Source: an uncultured Allobaculum sp.
Lineage (GTDB): Bacteria; Bacillota_I; Bacilli_A; Erysipelotrichales; Erysipelotrichaceae
Direction: 5' to 3'
Assembly (NCBI GenBank): GCA_910577085.1
Contig: CAJTLE010000079.1
Coordinates: 1 to 14,308, forward strand
DNA: 14,308 nucleotides
Shown: positions 1 to 6,702 of the stretch, piece after piece
Numbering within the stretch: the first letter of the stretch is position 1
How the letters are laid out: every line of letters starts with the position of its first letter
Made by a program: the position numbers and the translations under genes
Notes under the pieces: generated by a model
What the model was told of the DNA's origin: nothing
Seen by the model: only the letters and a program-made list of their open reading frames with translations
Databases searched by the model: none

Positions 1-82
1 CGGGGCTTAGATAAGGATCTTGTATCTTAACCCTTCTCCCGCCGGCTAATGCCGAACACTGTTCGCAGACAGGGATGTAACC

Positions 83-169
83 GTTTTATCCTATCAGGGA
101 TAAAACAACCTCATTTAACGAAGGGTCTCATCCTTGCCCGGATAAAACTTGTCAAGCGATGGTTTATCC
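83..169. repeat. Cluster of GGATAAAAC / GTTTTATCC inverted repeats
   Basis: A perfect 9-bp inverted repeat lies at 83-91 (GTTTTATCC) and 98-106 (GGATAAAAC), separated by TATCAG. The same GGATAAAAC recurs at 140-148, and a near-complement, TTTATCC, lies at 163-169, so 140-146 and 163-169 can form a second 7-bp stem. Two consecutive hairpins (or operator half-site pairs) therefore share one arm sequence. They sit 90-180 bp upstream of the small coiled-coil gene at 262. They may be regulator binding sites or RNA hairpins in a leader; the sequence does not decide. There is no T-run after either stem, so these are not ordinary terminators. Confidence 0.5.
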
Positions 170-261
170 CTCTTCTTTTGTTCCGCAAAAAAATCAGGCA
201 TAAGAATAGGGAAGGCAAAGCCTCATTGTTATATTAAGAGTACGAAGAGGAGGCCTTACTT

Positions 262-522
262 ATGGCTGATGATTTCAAAAAATTTGAAGACAAAATTCTG
301 AGCGACGAAATCCGTCACGATGAAGATGTAATTGATCGCAAACGCAGCGACCTCAAAGAACATGAACTGGAATTAAGCGAAGACAAATCCAAAATGATGA
401 AAGATCTTCGCAAAGAAGAGATCAAACACGACGAAAAAGTCATTGATCGCAAAGAAAAAGACGCTGCTGATCACGAAGCTAAGCTGAAAGCAAACGAAGA
501 AGCTATCACTGGCAAGCACTAA
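262..522 (+). CDS. Small charged two-repeat coiled-coil protein, function unknown
   Basis: An 86-residue, very hydrophilic protein made mostly of Asp, Glu, Lys and Arg, with no Cys, Trp or Pro. It is built from two copies of a roughly 23-residue unit with period 37: residues 16-38 and 53-75 both read EI(K/R)HDE-x-VIDRK followed by a charged stretch with a conserved H-E-x-x-L. Such composition predicts a long amphipathic helix or coiled coil, with no signal peptide or membrane segment, so it is probably cytoplasmic. The start is set by a strong GAGGAGG at 247-253, eight bases before the ATG. A strong terminator follows 12 bases after the stop, so it looks monocistronic. I do not recognise a named family. 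Small charged helical proteins like this are often abundant or stress-related, but that is only a guess. Confidence 0.85.
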   Translation: MADDFKKFEDKILSDEIRHDEDVIDRKRSDLKEHELELSEDKSKMMKDLRKEEIKHDEKVIDRKEKDAADHEAKLKANEEAITGKH

Positions 523-533
523 AAGCAATTTAC

Positions 534-562
534 AGCCGCTGGAATCAGCGGCTTTTTCTTTT
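534..562 (+). terminator. Rho-independent terminator of the coiled-coil gene
   Basis: Perfect 8-bp stem AGCCGCTG / CAGCGGCT (534-541 with 546-553), GAAT loop, then TTTTTCTTTT. It closes the unit that starts at 262. Confidence 0.93.
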
Positions 563-625
563 GTCAGATTTTTTAAAATAGTCGGATATTCTGAAAGTTT
601 CTGTAAATTCCTTTGAAAATTCTTG

Positions 626-644
626 AAATTGAAGGATTCAATTT
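626..644. promoter_or_regulatory. Perfect 8-bp palindrome upstream of the ABC operon (candidate operator)
   Basis: AAATTGAA-GGA-TTCAATTT is a perfect inverted repeat with a 3-bp centre. It lies 22 bp upstream of a possible -10 element TAGAAT (666-671) and about 55 bp upstream of the lipoprotein start. Size and symmetry fit a dimeric repressor site overlapping or preceding the -35 region, which is itself poor. No T-box signature (AGGGTGG-type) is visible in this 137-bp intergenic region, so any amino-acid response would need a DNA-binding protein. The regulator is unknown. Confidence 0.45.
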
Positions 645-699
645 TTAGTCCCAGTCGGAATTGTGTAGAATATGGGCATTATTTCAAAGGAGATTGATT

Positions 700-1755
700 A
701 TGAAAAGCTATAAGATGTCCGCTGCAGTACTGGGTGCAGCGATGCTCTTTGCGGGCTGTTCTTCAAGTTCAGCATCCACATCCAGCAGCACAACTTCCAG
801 TACAGCTTCTTCCACGGCTTCAAGCGTGGCAGCCAGTGAAACCACTGGCGGTGGAAGCGATGTAAAGATCGGTATTCTTCAGTACGTAGAACACCCTGCT
901 CTTGATAATGCGACAAAAGGATTTGAAGATTATCTCAAAGACAATGGTTATGCCGATGCATCCATTGATTTCAAATCTGCTCAGGGTGAAGTGGCCAACT
1001 GTACTTCTATTGCTCAGAAATTTGTCAATGACAACGTGAACCTGATCTTTGCGGTTGCAACGCCTGCTGCTCAGGCTGCTGCAAACGAAACCAAAGACAT
1101 TCCAATCGTTCTGTCCGCAGTAACTGACCCTGCTGATTCCGGCCTGGTAAAAAGCAACGAAAAACCAGAAGTCAACGTAACTGGTTCTTCCGACCTGAAC
1201 CCAATCGAAGCCCAGTTTGATCTGCTCCAGGAAATCCTGCCAGATGCCAAGACTGTTGGTCTGTTATTCTGCAACGCAGAAAGCAACTCTGTTTTCCAGA
1301 TTAACCTTGCAAAAGAAGAATGCGAAAAACGCGGCCTTGAATATGTAGAATCCAGCGTAACTGACTCCAACCAGATTCAGCAGGTTGTTGAATCCCTGAA
1401 CGGAAAAGTAGACGCTATTTATGTTCCAACTGACAACCTGATGGCTGAATCCATGGCAACTGTTTCCCAGACTGCCAGCCAGTATGGCATTCCATGCATC
1501 GTTGGCGAAGAAGGAATGGTTGAAAACGGTGGCCTTGCTACTTATGGTATCGACTACTACAAACTCGGCCAGTTAGCCGGCGCTCAGGCTGTTTCCATCC
1601 TCAATGGCGACAGCAAGCCAGAAGATATGGCGATCGAATATCTGGCAACTGATGAATGCACGCTGACTGTAAACAAGAAAGCTGCTGAAAAACTGAATAT
1701 TGAACTGCCACAGTCTGTTCTGGACCGTGCAGTTGACGTAGAAGAGGAAGACTAA
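700..1755 (+). CDS. ABC transporter substrate-binding lipoprotein (TrpX-like, ABC_sub_bind family)
   Basis: Extracellular solute-binding lipoprotein of an ABC importer, 351 residues from the ATG at 700. An in-frame upstream TTG exists at 661, but AAAGGAG at 686-692 selects the later ATG, which also gives a proper signal peptide. Residues 1-20 are a lipoprotein signal ending in the lipobox L-F-A-G-C with Cys20 as the lipidation site. Residues 21-50 are a Ser/Thr/Ala-rich linker. From about residue 56 the mature domain reads IGILQ-VEHPALD and later FAVATPAAQ and VTDPADSGLV, typical of the ABC_sub_bind family (COG2984). Members include pneumococcal TrpX, linked to uptake of aromatic amino acids. 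The stop overlaps the next start in TAATG, so translation is coupled to the permease. The substrate here is inferred from family only and could differ. Confidence 0.93.
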   Translation: MKSYKMSAAVLGAAMLFAGCSSSSASTSSSTTSSTASSTASSVAASETTGGGSDVKIGILQYVEHPALDNATKGFEDYLKDNGYADASIDFKSAQGEVANCTSIAQKFVNDNVNLIFAVATPAAQAAANETKDIPIVLSAVTDPADSGLVKSNEKPEVNVTGSSDLNPIEAQFDLLQEILPDAKTVGLLFCNAESNSVFQINLAKEECEKRGLEYVESSVTDSNQIQQVVESLNGKVDAIYVPTDNLMAESMATVSQTASQYGIPCIVGEEGMVENGGLATYGIDYYKLGQLAGAQAVSILNGDSKPEDMAIEYLATDECTLTVNKKAAEKLNIELPQSVLDRAVDVEEED

Positions 1756-2702
1756 TGTCTATCCTCTTTTCTTTGGAAGGGGCCATTGGTCAGGGCATTC
1801 TCTGGGGAATCATGGCTCTTGGTGTTTACATTACCTTCCGACTGCTGGATTTCGCCGATCTGACGGTTGATGGATCGTTTGCGACCGGTGGTGCTGTAGC
1901 AGCCGTCATGGTTATGGCGGGTGTCAATCCTTACCTGGCAGTGTTAGTTGCCATGCTGACCGGCTTTGCGGCTGGAGCAGTCACTGGCTTTTTCAATACT
2001 GTCTGCAAGATTCCCCCTATTCTGGCTGGTATCTTAAGCCAGATCGGACTGTACTCGATCAACCTGATGATCATGGGCCAGTCCAACATCCCAATGTTAA
2101 ACATGTCCAACATGTTCTCGGATCTTGCCGAGAAAATTCCGGCCCTTGGCTGGATCACTCCACAGAACCTTTCTGTCATCTGCATTGGTACGCTCTTTGT
2201 GGTCGCAACCATTGCACTGCTGTACTGGTTCTTTGGAACGGAACTTGGTTCTGCGATTCGTGCTACGGGTAACAACCAGAATATGGTTCGTGCCAATGGT
2301 GTATCTACCAACTGGACAACCATTGCTGCCTTAATGCTTTCCAACGGTCTGATCGCTCTTTCTGGCGGTCTTGTTGCCCAGCAGCAGGGCTATGCCGATG
2401 TCAAAATGGGAATTGGTGCCATCGTTATGGCGCTCGCTTCCATTGTTATTGGTGAAACAATCTTCGGACGCAAGGGTGGATTTGCCCGTCGTCTGATCTC
2501 GATCGTTGTCGGATCGATTATTTACCGTATTATTGTTTCGATCGTTTTACAGTTAGGTCTCGACCCAAACAACCTGAAACTGTTTACCGCCCTGCTGGTA
2601 GCGGCCGCTCTGAGTATTCCAGTTGTTCTGGAAAGCCGCGCGCAGAAGGCAAACTACAAACGGCTGACTGAAGCGGTTGAAAGTGTGGAGGATAAATTCT
2701 AA
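1755..2702 (+). CDS. ABC transporter permease (TrpY-like, COG4120)
   Basis: Membrane permease of the importer, 315 residues, with roughly eight to nine hydrophobic segments (for example residues 10-28, 41-57, 60-80, 131-153, 196-210 and 217-235). The stretch FRLLDFADLTVDGSFATGG near the N-terminus and the later motif around GSAIRATGNNQNMVRANG are characteristic of branched-chain/ribose-type permeases (BPD_transp_2) of the COG4120 group, which pair with COG2984 binding proteins. It starts in a TAATG overlap with the lipoprotein and ends in another TAATG overlap with the ATPase, so the three products are probably made in fixed ratio. It forms the transmembrane channel for the solute delivered by the lipoprotein. 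Confidence 0.93.
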   Translation: MSILFSLEGAIGQGILWGIMALGVYITFRLLDFADLTVDGSFATGGAVAAVMVMAGVNPYLAVLVAMLTGFAAGAVTGFFNTVCKIPPILAGILSQIGLYSINLMIMGQSNIPMLNMSNMFSDLAEKIPALGWITPQNLSVICIGTLFVVATIALLYWFFGTELGSAIRATGNNQNMVRANGVSTNWTTIAALMLSNGLIALSGGLVAQQQGYADVKMGIGAIVMALASIVIGETIFGRKGGFARRLISIVVGSIIYRIIVSIVLQLGLDPNNLKLFTALLVAAALSIPVVLESRAQKANYKRLTEAVESVEDKF

Positions 2703-3496
2703 TGCTTGAAATCAAGAACATTTCCAAAACCTTCAACCCCGGTACGGTTACCGAAAAGAAGGCGATCAACAACCTGAATCTCAAAATCAACGATGGTGAT
2801 TTCATCACCGTAATCGGTGGCAACGGGGCTGGTAAATCCACGATGCTGAACCTCATCGCCGGTGTGTTTCCACCGGATGGCGGACGCATTCTGCTCGATG
2901 GCAAAGACATCACCCTGCTGCCGGAATACAAACGGGCTGCCTATATCGGCCGTGTATTCCAGGACCCATTAATGGGAACGGCAGCGGATATGGAAATCGG
3001 CGAAAACCTCGCGTTTGCGGCTCGACGCGGCAAACGCCGCACCCTGAAATGGGGAATTGGCAAGGACGAACAGGAGCAGTTCAAAACCAGCCTGGCTACA
3101 TTAGGTCTGGGTCTGGAAGAGCGCATGTCCAACAAAGTCGGCCTGCTTTCCGGTGGTCAGCGTCAGGCTCTGACTTTGTTGATGGCTTCCTTACAGAAAC
3201 CAGAACTGCTGCTGCTCGATGAGCACACGGCTGCGCTTGACCCGTTAACAGCCAAAAAAGTTCTGGATCTGACGGAAGAAATTGTCTCCAAAGACAATCT
3301 GACCACGCTGATGATCACTCACAACATGAAAGACGCCATCCGAATTGGCAACCGTCTGATCATGATGAATAATGGTCAGATCATCTTCGATGTCTGCGGA
3401 GAAGAAAAAGCCAAACTCACTGTTGAAGACCTGCACCGCAAGTTTAAAGAAAACGCCGGTGAAGAATTCGCAGATGACCGTGCTGTTCTTGTCTAA
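2702..3496 (+). CDS. ABC transporter ATP-binding protein (TrpZ-like, COG1101)
   Basis: Cytoplasmic ATPase that powers the importer, 264 residues. Walker A GGNGAGKST is at residues 39-47, the Q-loop glutamine at 87, the signature LSGGQ at 149-153, Walker B LLLLDE at 169-174, the D-loop ALD at 178-180 and the switch His at 207. All catalytic elements are intact. The A-loop region (F11, with the residues after it) and the 264-residue length are normal for the family. The start overlaps the permease stop (TAATG). The gene is last in the operon and is followed after 37 bases by a strong terminator. Confidence 0.94.
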   Translation: MLEIKNISKTFNPGTVTEKKAINNLNLKINDGDFITVIGGNGAGKSTMLNLIAGVFPPDGGRILLDGKDITLLPEYKRAAYIGRVFQDPLMGTAADMEIGENLAFAARRGKRRTLKWGIGKDEQEQFKTSLATLGLGLEERMSNKVGLLSGGQRQALTLLMASLQKPELLLLDEHTAALDPLTAKKVLDLTEEIVSKDNLTTLMITHNMKDAIRIGNRLIMMNNGQIIFDVCGEEKAKLTVEDLHRKFKENAGEEFADDRAVLV

Positions 3497-3533
3497 GACC
3501 GAACAGAAGAAACATTGATTCCAAAACAAAATC

Positions 3534-3560
3534 TGCTGGAGAATCCCTCCAGCATTTTTT
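3534..3560 (+). terminator. Rho-independent terminator of the ABC operon
   Basis: Perfect 8-bp stem TGCTGGAG / CTCCAGCA (3534-3541 with 3547-3554), AATCC loop, then six T. It closes the three-gene ABC transporter operon. Confidence 0.93.
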
Positions 3561-4393
3561 ATTGCCCAAATGAAGGCAGCATCCTGCGGGTTACGGGAAA
3601 AAAGAAAAGAAAGAAGGCCGAGAAGACAGGGTTCGGACTGACAGAAGAGAAAAAGTCGATCAGATCCAGAAAAGAAGACCGGATCGAAGAAAAGCAGGGG
3701 ATCAGCAGCAGACTCATCGGGAGTCTCAGCATTGATTTTGATCAGATTCAGCAGCAGGTTAAACATAAAATGAAGTTTAAAAATGTACGCGAATGTTAAT
3801 AAACACATCTGGACAGGAAATAGAGACTGTTTTGAAACAAATCTGAATCACTTGATGTGAGCATCCAAAATAGATAGAAAATGTGGAAAATATTCCAACT
3901 GAATTCTGGACAGTCCGTTTTAAAATTCACGCAGGACGGTAACTTCGGGATATTTACAAACAAGAATTTCCCGGTGAAATCAGGTCAGGAATTTAAAAAT
4001 TGATGTTTTTGGAAACAAATTTATTTTATGAAAGCGGAAGAAAAAAGTGAAATTGACGTATAAAACCCATTTACTGTCAGAATTTAAGGTTTGTGAATGA
4101 TCGTGAAATCGATCACAATGACAATTTTTGTTGACAGCGGTTTCGAGGGAAAAGAAGAGAGAGTGTGGCTCAATGTTCCGAAAGATAAGGCGGATGGCAA
4201 TTCACAGGGATGAGATGATGAAAAGTAGAAAGCCCAGAAAAGATAAAAAGATAATCAAGGAAAAACTGCAAAGGGCTTACAAACCCAACAAGAATGATTA
4301 ATACTTCGTTTTCTAAAATCAAACGTTGGAAATGACAGCTCGAGACTAAATTTCCAAAATCGCCGAGGAGAGTACAAAGAGATAGAAGTGAAG
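3561..4393. other. Long intergenic region with no convincing gene
   Basis: About 830 bases without a frame that has both a ribosome binding site and protein-like composition. The part at 3590-3700 is strongly purine-rich on the + strand. The open frames seen here either begin inside the preceding terminator (about 3515-3799) or run antisense into the ATPase gene (about 3245-3808), and neither resembles a real protein. The only clear element is the cre site at 4104-4117. A TTGACA at 4131-4136 has no acceptable -10 partner. The region may be a long regulatory leader or decayed coding sequence. Confidence 0.6.
4104..4117. promoter_or_regulatory. Candidate CcpA cre site
   Basis: TGAAATCGATCACA matches the Bacillota catabolite-responsive element consensus TGWNANCGNTNWCA at every fixed position. 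It lies about 280 bp upstream of the TATAAT promoter that precedes glgC. That is far for simple repression, although a TTGACA lies 14 bp downstream of the site. It also sits inside a wider 6-bp palindrome (TGATCG at 4099-4104 with CGATCA at 4110-4115). A glycogen operon and the HPr gene in the same window make carbon catabolite control plausible. Confidence 0.5.
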
Positions 4394-4402
4394 TGCTATA
4401 AT
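4394..4402 (+). promoter_or_regulatory. Extended -10 promoter of the glgCDA operon
   Basis: TGCTATAAT is a perfect -10 hexamer (4397-4402) with the TGn extension. No good -35 is seen 16-18 bp upstream, which is usual for extended -10 promoters. Transcription would start near 4408-4410, giving a leader of about 25 bases. This rules out the ATG at 4404 as the glgC start. Confidence 0.75.
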
Positions 4403-4433
4403 CATGCTGAAATTAAGTTTCAGGAGGAAATCT

Positions 4434-5573
4434 ATGGAAAACAACAATATGCTCGCCATGATTCTGGCTGGCGGGCGTGGCACACGTTTGTACGACCTGA
4501 CAAACAAAACTGCCAAACCTGCTGTTTATTTCGGTGGTAAATATCGAATTATCGACTTCCCTCTCAGTAACTGTGCCAACTCCAACATTAACGTTGTTGG
4601 TGTTCTGACACAGTATGAACCAGTTCAGCTGAACGCTTACGCTGGAGCTGGTCAGCGCTGGGGTCTCGACACTCGTGGAAGCGGTGTCTATGTATTACCA
4701 CCAAGTGAAAAAGACGGCACTAAATTCGGTGTCTATCAGGGAACCGCTGATGCAATCTACCAGAATATCGATTTCATCGACGAGTTCAAACCTAACTACG
4801 TATTAATTCTTTCCGGTGACCACATCTATAAGATGGACTACGACAAAATGCTCGCTGACCATCGCAATAACGATGCTGACCTCACAGTTGCAGTCCGCCC
4901 TGTACCATGGGAAGAAGCTCCCCGCTTTGGAATTATGAATACGGACATGAACAACCGTATCCTCGAATTCCAGGAAAAACCTGCAGAACCAAAATCTAAC
5001 CTTGCTTCAATGGGTATTTATATCTTCGACTGGCCTCTGCTCAGACAGTGCCTGATCGATGATGCGAAAGATGAAAACTCCGAACACGACTTCGGTAAAA
5101 ACATCATCCCAACACTGCTCAACGAAAAGAAACGCTTATTCGCATATAACTTCAACGGCTACTGGAAAGACGTTGGAACAATCGATTCCCTGTGGGAAGC
5201 GAACATGGACCTGATTTTCCATAATGATCAGTTAGATCTGGGCGACAAAGAATGGAAAATCTACACCGCTGATATTCCTGTACTTCCACAGTACGTATCT
5301 AGAACTGGTAAAGTTGAACACTGCTACATCAACCAGGGTGCAGTGATCCGCGGCCACGTAAAAGACTCCGTTCTGTTTAACGGTGTAACTGTTGATGAAG
5401 GCGCTGACGTTCAGGCTTCCGTCCTGATGCCAGGTGCTGTCATCGAAAAAGGCGCTAAAGTTTATCGTGCCATCATCGCTGAAAACGTAGTGATCGGCGC
5501 TGGTGCTGTTGTAGGTGACAAAGATTCGACTAAGATCGAACTGGTTGCCGCTGACGTGAAAGGAGAAGAGTAA
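4434..5573 (+). CDS. glgC: Glucose-1-phosphate adenylyltransferase, catalytic subunit
   Basis: Makes ADP-glucose and pyrophosphate from ATP and glucose-1-phosphate, the committed step of bacterial glycogen synthesis. The protein is 379 residues. The start is the ATG at 4434, behind AGGAGG at 4422-4427; an in-frame ATG at 4404 lies at or before the transcription start and is rejected. The N-terminal nucleotidyltransferase domain carries GGRGTRL at residues 13-19, KPAV at 28-31, the GDHIYKMDY loop with the catalytic-type Asp129, FQEKP and WKDVGT. The last 90 or so residues form left-handed beta-helix hexapeptide repeats. All catalytic landmarks are present. It is the first gene of the operon, and glgD follows after one base, matching the two-subunit GlgC/GlgD arrangement of Bacillota. 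Confidence 0.96.
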   Translation: MENNNMLAMILAGGRGTRLYDLTNKTAKPAVYFGGKYRIIDFPLSNCANSNINVVGVLTQYEPVQLNAYAGAGQRWGLDTRGSGVYVLPPSEKDGTKFGVYQGTADAIYQNIDFIDEFKPNYVLILSGDHIYKMDYDKMLADHRNNDADLTVAVRPVPWEEAPRFGIMNTDMNNRILEFQEKPAEPKSNLASMGIYIFDWPLLRQCLIDDAKDENSEHDFGKNIIPTLLNEKKRLFAYNFNGYWKDVGTIDSLWEANMDLIFHNDQLDLGDKEWKIYTADIPVLPQYVSRTGKVEHCYINQGAVIRGHVKDSVLFNGVTVDEGADVQASVLMPGAVIEKGAKVYRAIIAENVVIGAGAVVGDKDSTKIELVAADVKGEE

Positions 5574-5574
5574 G

Positions 5575-6702
5575 ATGACAAACGCACTTGGAATTATTTC
5601 CTTTACCAGTCCAGCTATCTTCGTTAAAGGAATTTCTAACTACCGTCCTGTTGCTGCATTCTCCTATGTAGGACGTTATCGCTTAGTCGATATCCCAATT
5701 TCCAACATGACAAACTCTGGAATTCAGAACATCCAGGTTTACACAAACGGAAACCCAAAAGTCCTCTTTGATCATATCGGCAGTGCAAGACACTATAACA
5801 TCAACAACAAACACGGCCACATCGGAATCATTCCTGTAATGGCTGATGGTTTCAGTTCTGAATTCATTTCTGATATGGAAGCTTACTGGACAAACATTGA
5901 CGAAATCGAAGACAACGTTCATGACTATGTAGTCATCGCTCCAGTGAACTGGATCTACAAAGCAAACTTCACTGACCTGATTCAGACTCACATTGACTCC
6001 AAAGCTGACGTCTCGATGCTTTATTCGCATTACGATGAAACCAACAAACCAGCTAACCTGCTCAATGCGACTCTGATCGTCAGCGGTGAAAAAGGTGAAT
6101 TCAAAGGCGTTAAACGCTATATCGGCGGACCAGCGACTCTGGATGTTTCCTTAGACACTTACATCATGTCTAAAGACAAATTTGTTGAACTCGTTAAAGC
6201 TGCTCACGACTATTCCCCAATGTTCTGGATGACAGACATGCTGAATACTCTGGCTGCTGAAAACAAAATCAAAGTCAACAAAATCCTGTACTCTCACCCA
6301 GTATTCCCAATCCTGGATCTGAAGAGCTACTACAACTCCAACATGGAAATGCTGAAAGAACGCAACATGGCATTCTTCAACGATCCAAACTGGCCAATCT
6401 ACACTCGTACCAATGACTCTTCTCCAACCATCTACCTCGGAAACGGAACTGCAGAATGCGCTCTGATCTCCAACGGATGCGAAATCAGCGGTACAGTTAC
6501 TGAATCTATCCTTGGCCGTGGCGTTAAAGTCGGCAATGGTGCAATCGTTTCGAACTGCCTGATCCTGCCAGGTGCAGAAATCGGCGACAACGTAATGCTT
6601 ACCAACGTAATCGTTGATAAAGACGCTAAAGTCATCCACAAACAGGAAATCACTTCCTACGATGACAATCCTCTCTACATCGGCAGAAGGGAGACTATCT
6701 AA
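5575..6702 (+). CDS. glgD: GlgD, non-catalytic partner subunit of ADP-glucose pyrophosphorylase
   Basis: A GlgC paralogue of 375 residues that associates with GlgC and tunes its activity. Overall layout is the same, with a nucleotidyltransferase-like domain (FSYVGRYRLVDIPISN around 29-44) and a C-terminal hexapeptide-repeat helix. However, the GGRGTRL loop is replaced by a sequence around NALGIISFTSP, and the GDHIYK loop reads VNWIYK, with Asn125 where GlgC has Asp129. Those losses are the hallmark of GlgD and argue that it does not catalyse by itself. It has its own AAAGGAG at 5559-5565 and starts one base after the glgC stop. Its stop overlaps the glgA start (TAATG), so the three proteins are co-translated. 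Confidence 0.95.
   Translation: MTNALGIISFTSPAIFVKGISNYRPVAAFSYVGRYRLVDIPISNMTNSGIQNIQVYTNGNPKVLFDHIGSARHYNINNKHGHIGIIPVMADGFSSEFISDMEAYWTNIDEIEDNVHDYVVIAPVNWIYKANFTDLIQTHIDSKADVSMLYSHYDETNKPANLLNATLIVSGEKGEFKGVKRYIGGPATLDVSLDTYIMSKDKFVELVKAAHDYSPMFWMTDMLNTLAAENKIKVNKILYSHPVFPILDLKSYYNSNMEMLKERNMAFFNDPNWPIYTRTNDSSPTIYLGNGTAECALISNGCEISGTVTESILGRGVKVGNGAIVSNCLILPGAEIGDNVMLTNVIVDKDAKVIHKQEITSYDDNPLYIGRRETI

Noticed and set aside
49..237. 62-residue open frame across the inverted repeats at the left edge
   Set aside because: No ribosome binding site, arginine/lysine-rich translation without family resemblance, and the frame runs through the hairpin cluster.
3515..3799. 94-residue plus-strand open frame after the ABC operon
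   Set aside because: It starts ahead of and reads through the terminator stem, and its composition reflects the purine-rich stretch only.
3245..3808. 187-residue minus-strand open frame
   Set aside because: It overlaps the 3' end of the ABC ATPase and its terminator antisense, has a Phe-rich low-quality composition and no Shine-Dalgarno.
4131..4136. TTGACA next to the cre site as a glg promoter
   Set aside because: No -10-like hexamer at 16-18 bp; the sequence there is purine-rich (AAAGAAGAGA).
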